54,960 bases of DNA from Bacillota bacterium (GTDB lineage: Bacteria > Sysuimicrobiota > Sysuimicrobiia > Sysuimicrobiales > Segetimicrobiaceae): NCBI GenBank assembly GCA_021324255.1, contig JAJPJL010000024.1:1-54960 (forward strand), read 5' to 3'. Of the stretch, positions 42,114 to 50,748 are shown piece by piece. Below the pieces are notes generated by a model. The model saw only the letters and a program-made list of their open reading frames with translations, was not told where the DNA came from and did not search any database. The first letter of the stretch is position 1. Every line of letters starts with the position of its first letter. A program made the position numbers and the translations under genes.

Positions 42114-43418
42114 TCAGTACTTGGCGAGCAGCTGCGTTGCATCGCGCTGCGCCTGATCGAGCGCCGCCTGGGCGCTCATCCGGCCGGACTGCGCGGCTTG
42201 CACGGCGTTGAGGAGCACCATGCCCACGCGGTCCACATCGTGAATCGTCATCTGCTCGCCCGCCACCCGCAGTTGTAGCGTTGCGGTCAACGCCTGCGGC
42301 ACTTGATTGAGGTATGCCGCGAACGCGGGCGTCGAGAGCTCGGTCTTCCGAATGGGCACATAGCCCGTCCCGATGCTCCAGCGGGCCGCCTGCGGGGGCT
42401 CCGTCATCCACTTGATAAACGTCCACGCCGCCTGCACGTGGTCCGGCGGGATCTTGTTGAAGATGTAGAAGCTCCCGCCGCCGGTGGGGGAGCCCCACTG
42501 TTTGCCTGCCGGCATGAACGCGGCGTTCCAGGCGAACTTCGCGTTCGTGCGGATGAACGTCATGTTGCCGGTGGTCGTGTAGATCATGGCGACCTTTTGC
42601 TGGATGAAGTCCTGGGGCACTTGGGCCCAGAACGCGGCGCTGGACGGCCCCGGCGGATGGACCTTGTACTTGTTCTGCAGGTCCAGGATGAACTGCACCG
42701 CCGAGGTCGTCTCCGGCGAGTTGAACTTGACCCACTTGCCGCTGACCGTGTCGAAGTATTTCGCCTTTTGCTCGATGAAGAAGCCTTGGATCACCCAGGG
42801 CGACGTGTCGACGACCGGCGCCTCCACGCCCCATCGCGTGACGTTGCCGCTCGCGTCCCGGACCGTCAGCTTCTGGGCATCGGCCACGAGTTCTTGCCAG
42901 GTCTTGGGAGGCGCGTTCGGATCGAGCCCGGCCTCCCGGAACAGGTCCTTATTATAGAAGAAGATCACCGTGCTGCGCTGCCACGGGATGCTATACGTGT
43001 GGCCGTTGGACCGTGCGTTGAGCAGCAGGGCGCCGTAGAAGTCGTCGAGCCAACCCTTGGGTTCCTTGGCGATGAGGTCGTCGAGCGGTATCACCGCGTT
43101 TTGATCCAGCAGCGAGTACAACTCGGGAGTGTCGAGCACCGCGAGGTCGGGCGGATTGCCGCCCATGACGCCCGTCATGGCTTTGGCCATGGCTTCAACG
43201 TAGTTGCCCGCAAACACAGGCTCCACGCTGATGCCGGGATGCGAGCGGTTGAAGTCGTTGACCATGCTCGTCATGAGCTGGTTGAGCGGGCCTGAGACCC
43301 CTACCGGGTAGTAGTACTTGAGCGAGATTGTGGCCTGGGCGCCCGCGCCGCCCGGAAGTACCGCGATGGCGACGATCAGGGCGAGGGCCAGCGCCGCCCA
43401 TCCCCGCAGGACTGCCAT
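42114..43418 (-). CDS. Carbohydrate ABC transporter substrate-binding protein (UgpB type)
   Basis: 434 residues from ATG 43418. Signal peptide WAALALALIVAIAVLPGGAGA. Family-1 extracellular binding fold: YYPVGVSGPLNQLMTSMVND, FNRSHPGISVEPVFAGNYVE, NPPDLAVLDTPELYSLLDQN and the hinge VIFFYNKDLFREAGLDPNAP. The C-terminal part has IKWMTEPPQAARWSIGTGYVP then IRKTE, close to UgpB proteins that bind glycerol-3-phosphate or related phosphodiesters. First gene of the minus-strand importer operon. Confidence 0.9.
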   Translation of the reverse strand: MAVLRGWAALALALIVAIAVLPGGAGAQATISLKYYYPVGVSGPLNQLMTSMVNDFNRSHPGISVEPVFAGNYVEAMAKAMTGVMGGNPPDLAVLDTPELYSLLDQNAVIPLDDLIAKEPKGWLDDFYGALLLNARSNGHTYSIPWQRSTVIFFYNKDLFREAGLDPNAPPKTWQELVADAQKLTVRDASGNVTRWGVEAPVVDTSPWVIQGFFIEQKAKYFDTVSGKWVKFNSPETTSAVQFILDLQNKYKVHPPGPSSAAFWAQVPQDFIQQKVAMIYTTTGNMTFIRTNAKFAWNAAFMPAGKQWGSPTGGGSFYIFNKIPPDHVQAAWTFIKWMTEPPQAARWSIGTGYVPIRKTELSTPAFAAYLNQVPQALTATLQLRVAGEQMTIHDVDRVGMVLLNAVQAAQSGRMSAQAALDQAQRDATQLLAKY

Positions 43419-43780
43419 ACAGGATCACCCCCCCTTGCCGTGCGTGACGATCAACCTGATGCCACCTCGGTCGTGCGCCGCCGTCGCTGCTCCGGGATAT
43501 GCCCGGCCATTTCCGTAGTATCCTGTCCGACGATGAGTTCCCCGCGGTGACGCGATGAACGGTCCGCCAAGGTTGTGTTAAGGATGACGCATACGCTCGC
43601 GCCGCGACCCCCGGCGCAGCGCCGCGAGAGGAAAGCTTCGCCTCCTCACGAACAGTACCTGCGTCTGTTCCGGCGTGACGAGTGCGCGGCGACGATCGGT
43701 GTGGTCCCGGCAGGTGTATTCTCGCGGGGTTGGCTGAACTGCGGCCACGCGCGCATGTCACGCGGGAGCAGGGGGGCGCG
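43419..43780. other. Divergent intergenic region, no gene seen
   Basis: Separates the importer operon (minus) from the ireB-murA genes (plus). I find no clear promoter, repeat or small gene. Sequence near 43565-43600 has an ATG and ribosome-like purines, but the frame leads to nothing recognizable. Confidence 0.4.
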
Positions 43781-44062
43781 GTGGCCGAACACGAGAAAAC
43801 CGGGATTTTCCAGGTCGGAAGCCGCCAGCTCCGCGACGTGGGCGAGGCGTTGCGCTACGTCTACGACGCGCTTTTGGAGCGTGGATATAACCCCATCGAC
43901 CAAATCGTCGGCTACTTGGTGTCCGGGGATCCCACGTACATCACCAGTCACAAGGACGCCCGCACGCTGATCCGGCAGATCGAGCGGGACCGGCTCCTGG
44001 AAGAGCTCGTCCGTTCCTACGTGCAGACGGCGATGAAAGGACCGTCCGCTGGCCCGCGCTGA
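43781..44062 (+). CDS. IreB family regulatory phosphoprotein (UPF0297)
   Basis: 93 residues from GTG 43781 with a GGAG-rich SD. IreB core: [40 protein letters not shown] and [20 protein letters not shown] then [15 protein letters not shown]. In Firmicutes IreB is phosphorylated on a Thr pair by the IreK Ser/Thr kinase and tunes cell-wall antibiotic resistance. Location directly before murA, a cell-wall enzyme gene, is meaningful. The early Thr in EKTGIFQV marks the region of the phosphorylated residues in relatives. Confidence 0.9.
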   Translation: MAEHEKTGIFQVGSRQLRDVGEALRYVYDALLERGYNPIDQIVGYLVSGDPTYITSHKDARTLIRQIERDRLLEELVRSYVQTAMKGPSAGPR

Positions 44063-45338
44063 GATCATCGAGGACACACGCACGGAACGTCTGCTCATTA
44101 GCGGCGGGGCGCGCCTTCGCGGGCGATTGCGGGTGGCGGGCGCCAAGAACAGCTCGCTCGCGATTATCGTCGCCGCCGCGCTGGCCGAGGATCGCTCGGT
44201 CATCGAAAACGTCCCCCATTGCCGCGACGTCCAGACGCTGCTCGAGATTCTCCGAACCCTCGGCGTCGGCGCGGAATGGACGGGGCCGGACCGTCTCGAG
44301 GTCGACGCGAGGCGCCTCACCGGGCACACCGCGCCCCACGATTTGTCGAGGCAGATGCGCGCGTCATTCTACGTGGCGGGCATGCTCCTCGCCCGCCTGG
44401 GCCGCGCGGAGGTGCCGTTGCCCGGCGGGTGTGTCATCGGGAGCCGGCCCGTCGATTTTCATATTCGCGGGTTCGAAGCGCTCGGAACGAGGGTTGCGAC
44501 GGAACACGGGTACTTCAAGGGACAGGCGGATCAGCTGCGCCCCGCCACCTACTATGTTCCGCGCAGCAGCATGGGCACGACGATCAACCTCATGCTCGCG
44601 GCGTCGCGCACGGCGGACGTCACGGTCCTCCAAAATGCCGCGCGGGAGCCCGAGGTCGTGGACACCGCCGTCTTTCTCTCGCTCATGGGGGCCAGGGTCC
44701 GCGGGGCGGGGACGAGTACCGTGACGGTGGAGGGGACCCAGGCGCTCCGCGGCGTGACCTACACCGTGATCCCGGACCGGATCGAGGCCGGTACCTACTT
44801 GATCGCCGCCGCCGCGACCCGAGGAGACGTCCTGGTGGAGGACCTGATCTCGGAGCACGTCACCGCGCTCCTGACCAAGCTCGGCGACGCCGGCGTCACG
44901 GTGGAGTCGGGGCCGTCCGGCGTCCGCGTCAAGGTCGACGGGGAGCTCCGGCCCGTGGACGTGGATACGGCGCCGTACCCGGGCTTCGCCACGGACCTGC
45001 ATCCGCAGTTCGCGGCGATGCTCGCGGCCGTCCCGGGGCGCAGCGCGATTCGGGAGACGATCTTTGAACGGCGCTTCGGGTATGTGGACGAGCTCCGGCG
45101 GATGGGCGCCGACATTCGAGTCGATGGCGATACGGCGATCATCACCGGGGTCCAGCGCCTCTCCGGCGCTCCCGTCGAGGCCGTGGACATCCGGGCCGGG
45201 GCCGCCATGGTGATCGCCGGTTTGGCGGCGCAGGGCGAGACACAGATCTCCAACGTCGAGAACCTGGATCGCGGCTACGACCGTCTCGAAGAGAAACTGA
45301 CCGGGCTCGGCGCCACCGTGCGGCGGGTGCGGGGTTAG
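44049..45338 (+). CDS. murA: UDP-N-acetylglucosamine 1-carboxyvinyltransferase MurA
   Basis: About 420-430 residues. First committed step of peptidoglycan synthesis: transfer of enolpyruvate from PEP to UDP-GlcNAc. [18 protein letters not shown] holds the essential Lys, and [16 protein letters not shown] the PEP-binding, fosfomycin-target Cys. The C-terminus [20 protein letters not shown] matches. The family N-terminus ([20 protein letters not shown]) lies upstream of the first TTG at 44127, yet no ATG/GTG is available; CTG 44049 within the ireB end is my pick. Translation by coupling from ireB is plausible. Confidence 0.92.
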   Translation: MARAEIIEDTRTERLLISGGARLRGRLRVAGAKNSSLAIIVAAALAEDRSVIENVPHCRDVQTLLEILRTLGVGAEWTGPDRLEVDARRLTGHTAPHDLSRQMRASFYVAGMLLARLGRAEVPLPGGCVIGSRPVDFHIRGFEALGTRVATEHGYFKGQADQLRPATYYVPRSSMGTTINLMLAASRTADVTVLQNAAREPEVVDTAVFLSLMGARVRGAGTSTVTVEGTQALRGVTYTVIPDRIEAGTYLIAAAATRGDVLVEDLISEHVTALLTKLGDAGVTVESGPSGVRVKVDGELRPVDVDTAPYPGFATDLHPQFAAMLAAVPGRSAIRETIFERRFGYVDELRRMGADIRVDGDTAIITGVQRLSGAPVEAVDIRAGAAMVIAGLAAQGETQISNVENLDRGYDRLEEKLTGLGATVRRVRG

Positions 45339-45400
45339 CGGTTTGTCGGCTCGGCTCGGTCCCCAGGCCGCCAGAGATCGTCTGATATACTGAGGGCCGG

Positions 45401-45475
45401 GGGCGAGTAGCTCAGCGGTAGAGCGCCTCGCTTACACCGAGGAGGTCGCGGGTTCGACCCCTGCCTCGCCCACCA
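45401..45475 (+). tRNA. tRNA-Val(TAC)
   Basis: Cloverleaf GGGCGAG/CTCGCCC, D-arm GCTC-AGCGGTA-GAGC, anticodon arm CTCGC-TTACACC-GAG region with anticodon TAC, T-arm GCGGG-TTCGACC-CCTGC, discriminator A and encoded CCA (45473-45475). A TATACT at 45386-45391 is a good -10 box. An integrase remnant begins close downstream, so this tRNA is a likely attachment site. Confidence 0.93.
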
Positions 45476-45550
45476 TATTTTTCAACGTTTCTGAACGGCT
45501 GCTCACCGCGAACATGGGGTCATTGTCGTTAGTAAATCGTAAGTACGCCA

Positions 45551-45790
45551 TCACCGCGCGAACTGCCCCCGCGCGGCGAGCAACTCGCCGGCCACGATAG
45601 CCGCGTGCTCATGGGCCCGGGTAACGGGGTGCGCGTAGGTCCTGAGCGTGAATGACGCGCTTGAGTGCCCGATGCGGTCGGCGACTGTGCGGCCGTCCAC
45701 ACCTCGGCGCTGAGGTACGTTACGTGGAGATGCGCAGATCGTGGAGCCGGATACGCGGCAGCCCAAGCCGCTTGAGGCCCGGGTAGTGAT
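45551..45790 (-). pseudogene. Tyrosine recombinase (integrase) C-terminal remnant
   Basis: Two minus-strand frames carry integrase pieces. One reads [12 protein letters not shown] (the HxLR motif) and stops. The other reads RGVDGRTVADRIGHSSASFT then LRTYAHP, the IGHSS---T--TY-H motif with the nucleophile Tyr, to a stop at 45551. A frameshift and a short deletion separate them, and the catalytic N-terminal part is missing. It lies 75 bases from the tRNA-Val 3' end, the usual place of an integrase gene. Confidence 0.75.
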
Positions 45791-45802
45791 CACGGAGACC
45801 AA

Positions 45803-46140
45803 TCGGTGTCGACCCGCTCGGCGTCACCCACTTCGCCGAAATCCTGACGCTGTTCGAGTCCGATCCGTCGACGGACGCCGTGGTAGTCATCGGCGAGATA
45901 GGCGGCACGGACGAACTCGCCGCCGCGGACGCCGCCCTCCGGATGGCTAAGCCGGTCGTGGCATACGTCGCCGGGAAGTCTGCGCCCCAGGGGAAGCGTA
46001 TGGGCCACGCTGGCGCGATCGTGGCGGGGGGTCAGGATACCGCCGCGGCCAAGATCAACACTTTTCGGAGGGTCGGAGTTCGAGTGGCCGATCTTATCAC
46101 TGACGTCGCGCCGCTGATCGCGCATGTGCTACACGGGTGA
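45803..46140 (+). pseudogene. Succinyl-CoA ligase alpha subunit, C-terminal fragment
   Basis: In one plus frame from about 45803: [60 protein letters not shown] then AGAIVAGG and a normal end. This is the second half of SucD-type acyl-CoA synthetase alpha subunits; the histidine near GHAGA is the phosphorylation site neighbourhood. An in-frame TGA lies at 45787 and the CoA-binding N-terminal domain is absent. Probably a truncated copy left by recombination next to the integrase remnant. Confidence 0.8.
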
Positions 46141-46684
46141 CACGCTAGCTCCGCCCGCCGGGCGTCGTCCAGGGACCAAGCCGGGCGCGCGCTGACACTG
46201 CTGGCATCGCTACCCGACCTGCCGCGGGTCGACGAATTCGCCGCGTCGCTCGTCCCTTAATTGGCTATCCGCGTATAGCGCATCATTCTCGAACCATCCG
46301 AATCATCCGCACTCGCCGCCAGGTCGAGTACGCAGGATTACGTCATGCGACTCGTCCTCTGCTTCCCGTCGGGAGCGGCACTGTCGGAGATACGCTCTGC
46401 AGCGGGCCCCCCGATTTGTACCTCGTACACGCGGTGCCTAGCATCCGTCCATGGTCAATAAGGTCCAGGCGACCCAAGTCCCCAGAGGGTCACTGCGGCA
46501 AATACGAAGTCCCTCCCGGATTTGGACCACCCTTCGATGACGAAGTTGCCAACGCCCGACGTCGATCGCAGAAATCAGTCCACCGCGGTCCCCTGTTGCT
46601 CATGCGATCCGTGTCCGGAATGGCAGGAATTTCGATGACAATGCTGTATTACTGTCGACAGCCTACTGTCAGTGGAGGAACACG
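46141..46684. other. Stretch without recognizable gene; upstream region of the GntR operon
   Basis: No gene or repeat seen in the first 450 bases. GC falls toward the right. The last 40 bases hold the operator-like dyads noted separately and the ribosome site GGAGG before TTG 46685. Confidence 0.45.
46652..46673. promoter_or_regulatory. Adjacent dyads upstream of the gntR gene
   Basis: CTGTCGACAG (46652-46661) is a perfect 10-base palindrome. ACTGTCAGT (46665-46673) is a second dyad (ACTG-T-CAGT), starting 13 bases after the first one. They lie 12-33 bases upstream of the start codon, overlapping the expected promoter/SD region. Such sites would suit autorepression by the FadR-type regulator. 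Confidence 0.5.
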
Positions 46685-47377
46685 TTGGCAGCATCCGTGA
46701 CCGATTTTCGGATTCTTGAGCAAAAATCAGTCAGCCAGCAAGTGTTTGACGAGCTGCGGAGGCGCATCGTTCAGGGGCGTTTGCAACCGGGCGAGCGCCT
46801 CAATGAGGCCCGAATCGCCCAGGGCATGGGGATCAGCCGTGCGCCCGTCCGGGAGGCGGTCCAGCGGCTTCGGCAGGAAGGCCTCGTCATCCTCAAACCG
46901 CGGCACGGGCCGGTCGTCGCAGAGATCACCGGTACTGACGCGACTCACCTGTACCGCCTCCGCTGTGCTCTGGAAGAACTCGCCGTGGCGCTATTTATCG
47001 AGCACAGATCGCCAGAAGCCCTCGAAGCACTGGATGCTGCGGTCACCGCGATGACCCAAGCGAGTCAAGTCGATGATATGGCTCAAGTTGTCGAGCAGGA
47101 CGTGCGGTTCCACGAAGCACTGTGTGAGCACTCGGGGAACCCGCTGCTCAGCCGCATCTATCAGACCATTAGCGCGCAGTTTCGTATCGCCGCGATCCAG
47201 GACGATTCCCGCGAAGCTAGGCTTACAGAGATTGCGGTCGCGCATGCCGAGCTCCTCGACGTTATCCGGCAGGGCGTCGTCTCTGCCGCGGTATCCAAGC
47301 TTCGCGAACATATTCTCCATTCGCTGCCGGGCCTGGTCGCTCATCTCAATAGGCACGCGGCGAAGCGATCGCAGTGA
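46685..47377 (+). CDS. GntR-family (FadR/FCD) transcriptional regulator
   Basis: 230 residues from TTG 46685 (GGAGG upstream). N-terminal winged helix: SVSQQVFDELRRRIVQGRLQ, PGERLNEARIAQGMGISRAP and VREAVQRLRQEGLVILKPRH. The C-terminal all-helical FCD domain has RLRCALEELAVALFIEHRSP and VRFHEALCEHSGNPLL, with conserved Asp/His that can bind metal or ligand. FadR-type proteins sense metabolites of the genes beside them, here the transporter and catabolic genes that follow. Confidence 0.9.
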   Translation: MAASVTDFRILEQKSVSQQVFDELRRRIVQGRLQPGERLNEARIAQGMGISRAPVREAVQRLRQEGLVILKPRHGPVVAEITGTDATHLYRLRCALEELAVALFIEHRSPEALEALDAAVTAMTQASQVDDMAQVVEQDVRFHEALCEHSGNPLLSRIYQTISAQFRIAAIQDDSREARLTEIAVAHAELLDVIRQGVVSAAVSKLREHILHSLPGLVAHLNRHAAKRSQ

Positions 47378-47598
47378 CGCGGCACGCACCCATAATGACC
47401 GACCGAAGCGCATTGGCGGAACGCCGCGTCTCGCTCGAGGGTCCGCTCTCTCGAATCGCAGGCTGTCAATTTGGGTCGCCGGAGGAGCGCGGTGACGGGT
47501 GTTTGCGATGGCGGTGCCGGAGCCTATAAGGCGATTCCCACCAGTGGGGATTTTCAATTTCTCGTGGTCGATGCCTAACCAGAAGCGGGGGGTGACCT

Positions 47599-48549
47599 AT
47601 GACTTCGGGCAGGTTAGACAGAAGGCGTCTCCTCGGTACGGCTGCTAGGTTCAGCGTCGCCATATTGGCGGCGGGTTCCGTGCCCAAGGTGTTCGAGCGA
47701 CGCAGCGACGCGGCTACGGCCGATGATTCGCTCGCACGCGCCAGACGGCAAGGGTATCTCCGGGCCGCCTTCATCAACCTGAAGCCCCTGTCGTATGTTG
47801 ACGACAAGACCGGGAACTTTACGGGCAGCGGCCCGGCGGTGGCAGGCGCCATCCTGAAGAAGCTCGGCATCAAGAACCTCGACCCGGTCCTGATTGAATT
47901 CGATGCGATCATCCCTGGTCTGCTGGATCGGCGTTGGGATATGTCGGCCTTTCCGTTCTACATCACGCCGAAGCGATGCGCGCAGGTGGCGTTCACGAAC
48001 CCGATGGCGCAATATCGCGAAGGGGCGCTCGTGAAAGCCGGAAACCCGAAGAACCTCCATAGCTACACCGATCTCGCGAAGGACCCGGCGGTCAAGGTCG
48101 GGATCGGGACGGGGAACGCCGAGATCGATTGGGCCAAGCAGGCTGGGGTGAAGCAGGAGCAGATCGTCCTGTTCCCTGAGGAGGCCCTGGGGGTTGAGGC
48201 TCTCAAGGAAGGCCGGATCGATGCGTTTTTGAACGGCGATCTGAGCCTCGTGCTCGATGTCAAGGAGTACGGTGGCGCCGGTCAGCTCGAGCTGGCGAAA
48301 CCGTTCACGGGGCCGATGGAACACGGGAAGGAGATCATTGCATACGGTGGCTGGGCGATGCGTCACGACGATGTCAGTCTGCTGAACGCCTTCAACCAGC
48401 AGCTGGAGATGATGGTGAAGAGCGGTGAATTGCAGAAACTGCAAGGCCCATTTGGGTACACACCGGATATGCTGCCGCCCCCCGGCGTCACGGCCAAGGA
48501 TCTCTGCCCGGCGGCACCCTGGAAGCCGGGGTATAAGGTGTTCAAGTGA
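47599..48549 (+). CDS. Tat-exported polar amino acid/ectoine-type binding protein (EhuB-like)
   Basis: 316 residues. N-terminus TSGRLDRRRLLGTAARFSVA carries a twin-arginine motif, so export in folded form via Tat is likely. The family-3 binding fold has FIEFDAIIPGLLDRRW-like features, YITPKRCAQVAFTNPMAQYR and VKAGNPKNLHSYTDLAKDP, wordings close to ectoine/hydroxyectoine EhuB proteins. PFGYTPDMLPP and KDLC near the end also fit. Substrate by homology is ectoine or a similar polar amino compound; the neighbouring enzymes make another compound possible. Confidence 0.83.
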   Translation: MTSGRLDRRRLLGTAARFSVAILAAGSVPKVFERRSDAATADDSLARARRQGYLRAAFINLKPLSYVDDKTGNFTGSGPAVAGAILKKLGIKNLDPVLIEFDAIIPGLLDRRWDMSAFPFYITPKRCAQVAFTNPMAQYREGALVKAGNPKNLHSYTDLAKDPAVKVGIGTGNAEIDWAKQAGVKQEQIVLFPEEALGVEALKEGRIDAFLNGDLSLVLDVKEYGGAGQLELAKPFTGPMEHGKEIIAYGGWAMRHDDVSLLNAFNQQLEMMVKSGELQKLQGPFGYTPDMLPPPGVTAKDLCPAAPWKPGYKVFK

Positions 48550-48585
48550 CGTAGCCCGTCGCTGACGGCGCGTCGGTCTCGCACC

Positions 48586-49260
48586 ATGACGTTACCGGGC
48601 GTTAATCCAATCGTGCTGCGCTTGTTGCTCCAGGGCGTGGGGGTGACGATCCTCTCGGCGACCTTGAGCATGATGCTCGCTTTCGCGATGGCCTTCATTG
48701 CCGGACTCGCCCAGCTGTCCCGATTTCGGACCGTACGGACGGCGGCCACGGTATACGTCGAGTTCTTCCGGGGTACGTCGGCGTTAGTCCAACTCTACTG
48801 GGCATTCTTCGTACTGCCGTACGTTGGGATCCTTCTTTCGCCGCTGCAGGTCGGGATCGGCGTGCTCGGCTGCAATGCGGGCGCCTATGGGGCGGAGGTC
48901 GTTCGCGGTGCCATCCTCGGGGTCGCCCGCGGGCAATGGGAAGCCGCTGCCGCACTGAGCTTGCCTCCGCGGTTGACGATGTCGAAGGTCATTCTCCCCC
49001 AGGCCTTGCCGACGATGATCCCATCGTTTGGGAACCTCGCGATCGACGTCCTGAAAGCGACCGCACTGCTCTCCTTGATCACGGTGACGGATCTCACCCG
49101 CGTCGTCAGCCGACTCGCCGTGATCGGAAGTTGGACGTTCTCGTGGGGGTACACGGTCATCCTGGTCGTGTACTTTTGCCTGTCGCTGCCCCTGATCTTC
49201 GCCGCGCGAAGCGTCGAGCGCCGCATACGGAAACATATGCCGCAGGTCGCGAGGCCCTAG
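48586..49260 (+). CDS. Amino acid ABC transporter permease (EhuC-like)
   Basis: 224 residues from ATG 48586. HisM/GlnP-type permease with about five helices: LLLQGVGVTILSATLSMMLA, FRGTSALVQLYWAFFVLPYV and the coupling loop GVARGQWEAAAALSLPPRLT then MSKVILPQALPTMIPSF. It pairs with the 49262 permease to form the channel. It starts 37 bases after the binding-protein gene. Confidence 0.88.
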   Translation: MTLPGVNPIVLRLLLQGVGVTILSATLSMMLAFAMAFIAGLAQLSRFRTVRTAATVYVEFFRGTSALVQLYWAFFVLPYVGILLSPLQVGIGVLGCNAGAYGAEVVRGAILGVARGQWEAAAALSLPPRLTMSKVILPQALPTMIPSFGNLAIDVLKATALLSLITVTDLTRVVSRLAVIGSWTFSWGYTVILVVYFCLSLPLIFAARSVERRIRKHMPQVARP

Positions 49261-49261
49261 A

Positions 49262-49909
49262 ATGGATTTTCGCTATCTCCTTTCGGCGTTACCGCTTCTG
49301 TTGCAGGGCCTCGTGGTCACTGTCGAAGCCACGGTATTGGGCATGGTCCTCGCAGGCGCGCTCGGGCTGCTGATTGCAGTCATCCGGCTCTTGAGGCTGC
49401 CGATCGTGAGCCGGATCATGGACTTCTACATCCTGTTTGTCCGCAGTACCCCGCTCCTCGTGCAGCTCTTCTTCCTCTTCTATGTGCTGCCGTGGTACGG
49501 GCTCACGCTGAGCGCGTTTGGCGTCGGCGTGTGGGGGCTGGGGCTCCATTTTGCCGCGTACACGGCCGAAGTGTATCGCGCCGGATTCGAGCACGTTCCG
49601 AAGGGCCAGTGGGAGGCCGCGCGCGCTCTAAGCTTGAGCACGGTCGACACGTTAACGTTGGTGGTGTTCCCGCAGGCGCTTCGGCCCGTCCTGCCGGCGC
49701 TGGGGAACTACTTGATTTCCATGTTCAAAGATTCAAGCCTGCTCGCAACGATCACAGTGTATGAGCTGCTGGGAGTGACTCGTCAACTCGCCAGCGCAAC
49801 ATTTCAATACACAACGCTCTTCACCGCCCTCGGTGCGTTGTATTTTCTCCTTGCCTATCCATCGTCACTCGCGGTTCGATACGCTGAGGCGCGTCTTGGC
49901 CGCAGGTAA
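49262..49909 (+). CDS. Amino acid ABC transporter permease (EhuD-like)
   Basis: 215 residues from ATG 49262, one base after the previous stop. Same family: LLQGLVVTVEATVLGMVLAG, FVRSTPLLVQLFFLFYVLPW and the loop HVPKGQWEAARALSLSTVDT then LTLVVFPQALRPVLPALG. A second membrane subunit makes a heterodimer with the upstream permease. The ATPase gene starts 5 bases after its stop. Confidence 0.88.
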   Translation: MDFRYLLSALPLLLQGLVVTVEATVLGMVLAGALGLLIAVIRLLRLPIVSRIMDFYILFVRSTPLLVQLFFLFYVLPWYGLTLSAFGVGVWGLGLHFAAYTAEVYRAGFEHVPKGQWEAARALSLSTVDTLTLVVFPQALRPVLPALGNYLISMFKDSSLLATITVYELLGVTRQLASATFQYTTLFTALGALYFLLAYPSSLAVRYAEARLGRR

Positions 49910-49913
49910 GCTA

Positions 49914-50723
49914 ATGAGTGCTGCTGCGTCGTCTCCGGGAACGCGGCCGTCAACGCAGATTCTGGTGCGCCTTCTCGAGGCGGACAAATCGTACGGATCG
50001 TTGCATGTCTTGAATCGGCTTAGCCTCGAGGTGCGCCGCGGAGAGCATGTCGTGCTCATTGGCCCAAGTGGGTCCGGCAAAACCACAGTCCTGCGCTGCC
50101 TGATGACGCTCGAGCACCTCGATGCGGGAACGATCGAGATCGACGGCGATACGCTCGAATATCACCCTCGCCGGCCATCTACAGATCCCCAGTTCGCACG
50201 CCAGCAACGTTTGATCCGCCAGAAAGTGGGGATGGTCTTCCAACAATTCAACCTCTTCCCCCATATGACCGCGCTTGCGAATGTGACGCTTGCACCGTGC
50301 CGCGTTCTTCGGCTGTCTCGAAGCGACGCCGAGGCGCAGGCGAGCGAACTTCTGGGGCTGGTCGGACTCGGTGACAAGCTCCATGCGTATCCTTACCAGC
50401 TGTCGGGGGGCCAGCAACAGCGGGTCGCGATTGCCCGCGCCCTGGCGATGCGCCCCAAAGTTATGCTGTTCGACGAAGTCACGTCGGCACTCGATCCGGA
50501 GCTCGTCGGCGAGGTCCTGAAGGTTATTCGGCGCCTCGCGCACGACACCGGCATGACCATGTTGATCGTCACCCATGAAATGGAGTTTGCTGCGGAGATC
50601 GGCGATCGCGTCGTCTTTATGGAACATGGGCAGGTTATCGAGGACAGCCCACCAGGGGTGATCTTCAAAGCTCCTGTCAACGAGCGGACACGCCAGTTCC
50701 TGCGCGCACTGCGAGACCGGTAG
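49914..50723 (+). CDS. Amino acid ABC transporter ATP-binding protein (EhuA-like)
   Basis: 269 residues from ATG 49914. Walker A GPSGSGKTT, Q-loop MVFQQFNLFPHMT, signature LSGGQQQRVAIARAL, Walker B VMLFDEVTSALDPE and H-loop VTHEMEFA. The Glu of Walker B is present (DEVTS). It follows the GlnQ/HisP pattern for polar amino acid importers and powers the two permeases upstream. A longer frame to 49833 overlaps the permease and is less likely. Confidence 0.92.
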   Translation: MSAAASSPGTRPSTQILVRLLEADKSYGSLHVLNRLSLEVRRGEHVVLIGPSGSGKTTVLRCLMTLEHLDAGTIEIDGDTLEYHPRRPSTDPQFARQQRLIRQKVGMVFQQFNLFPHMTALANVTLAPCRVLRLSRSDAEAQASELLGLVGLGDKLHAYPYQLSGGQQQRVAIARALAMRPKVMLFDEVTSALDPELVGEVLKVIRRLAHDTGMTMLIVTHEMEFAAEIGDRVVFMEHGQVIEDSPPGVIFKAPVNERTRQFLRALRDR

Positions 50724-50748
50724 GGCCAACGCCGCAGGTGGTGCGTCG

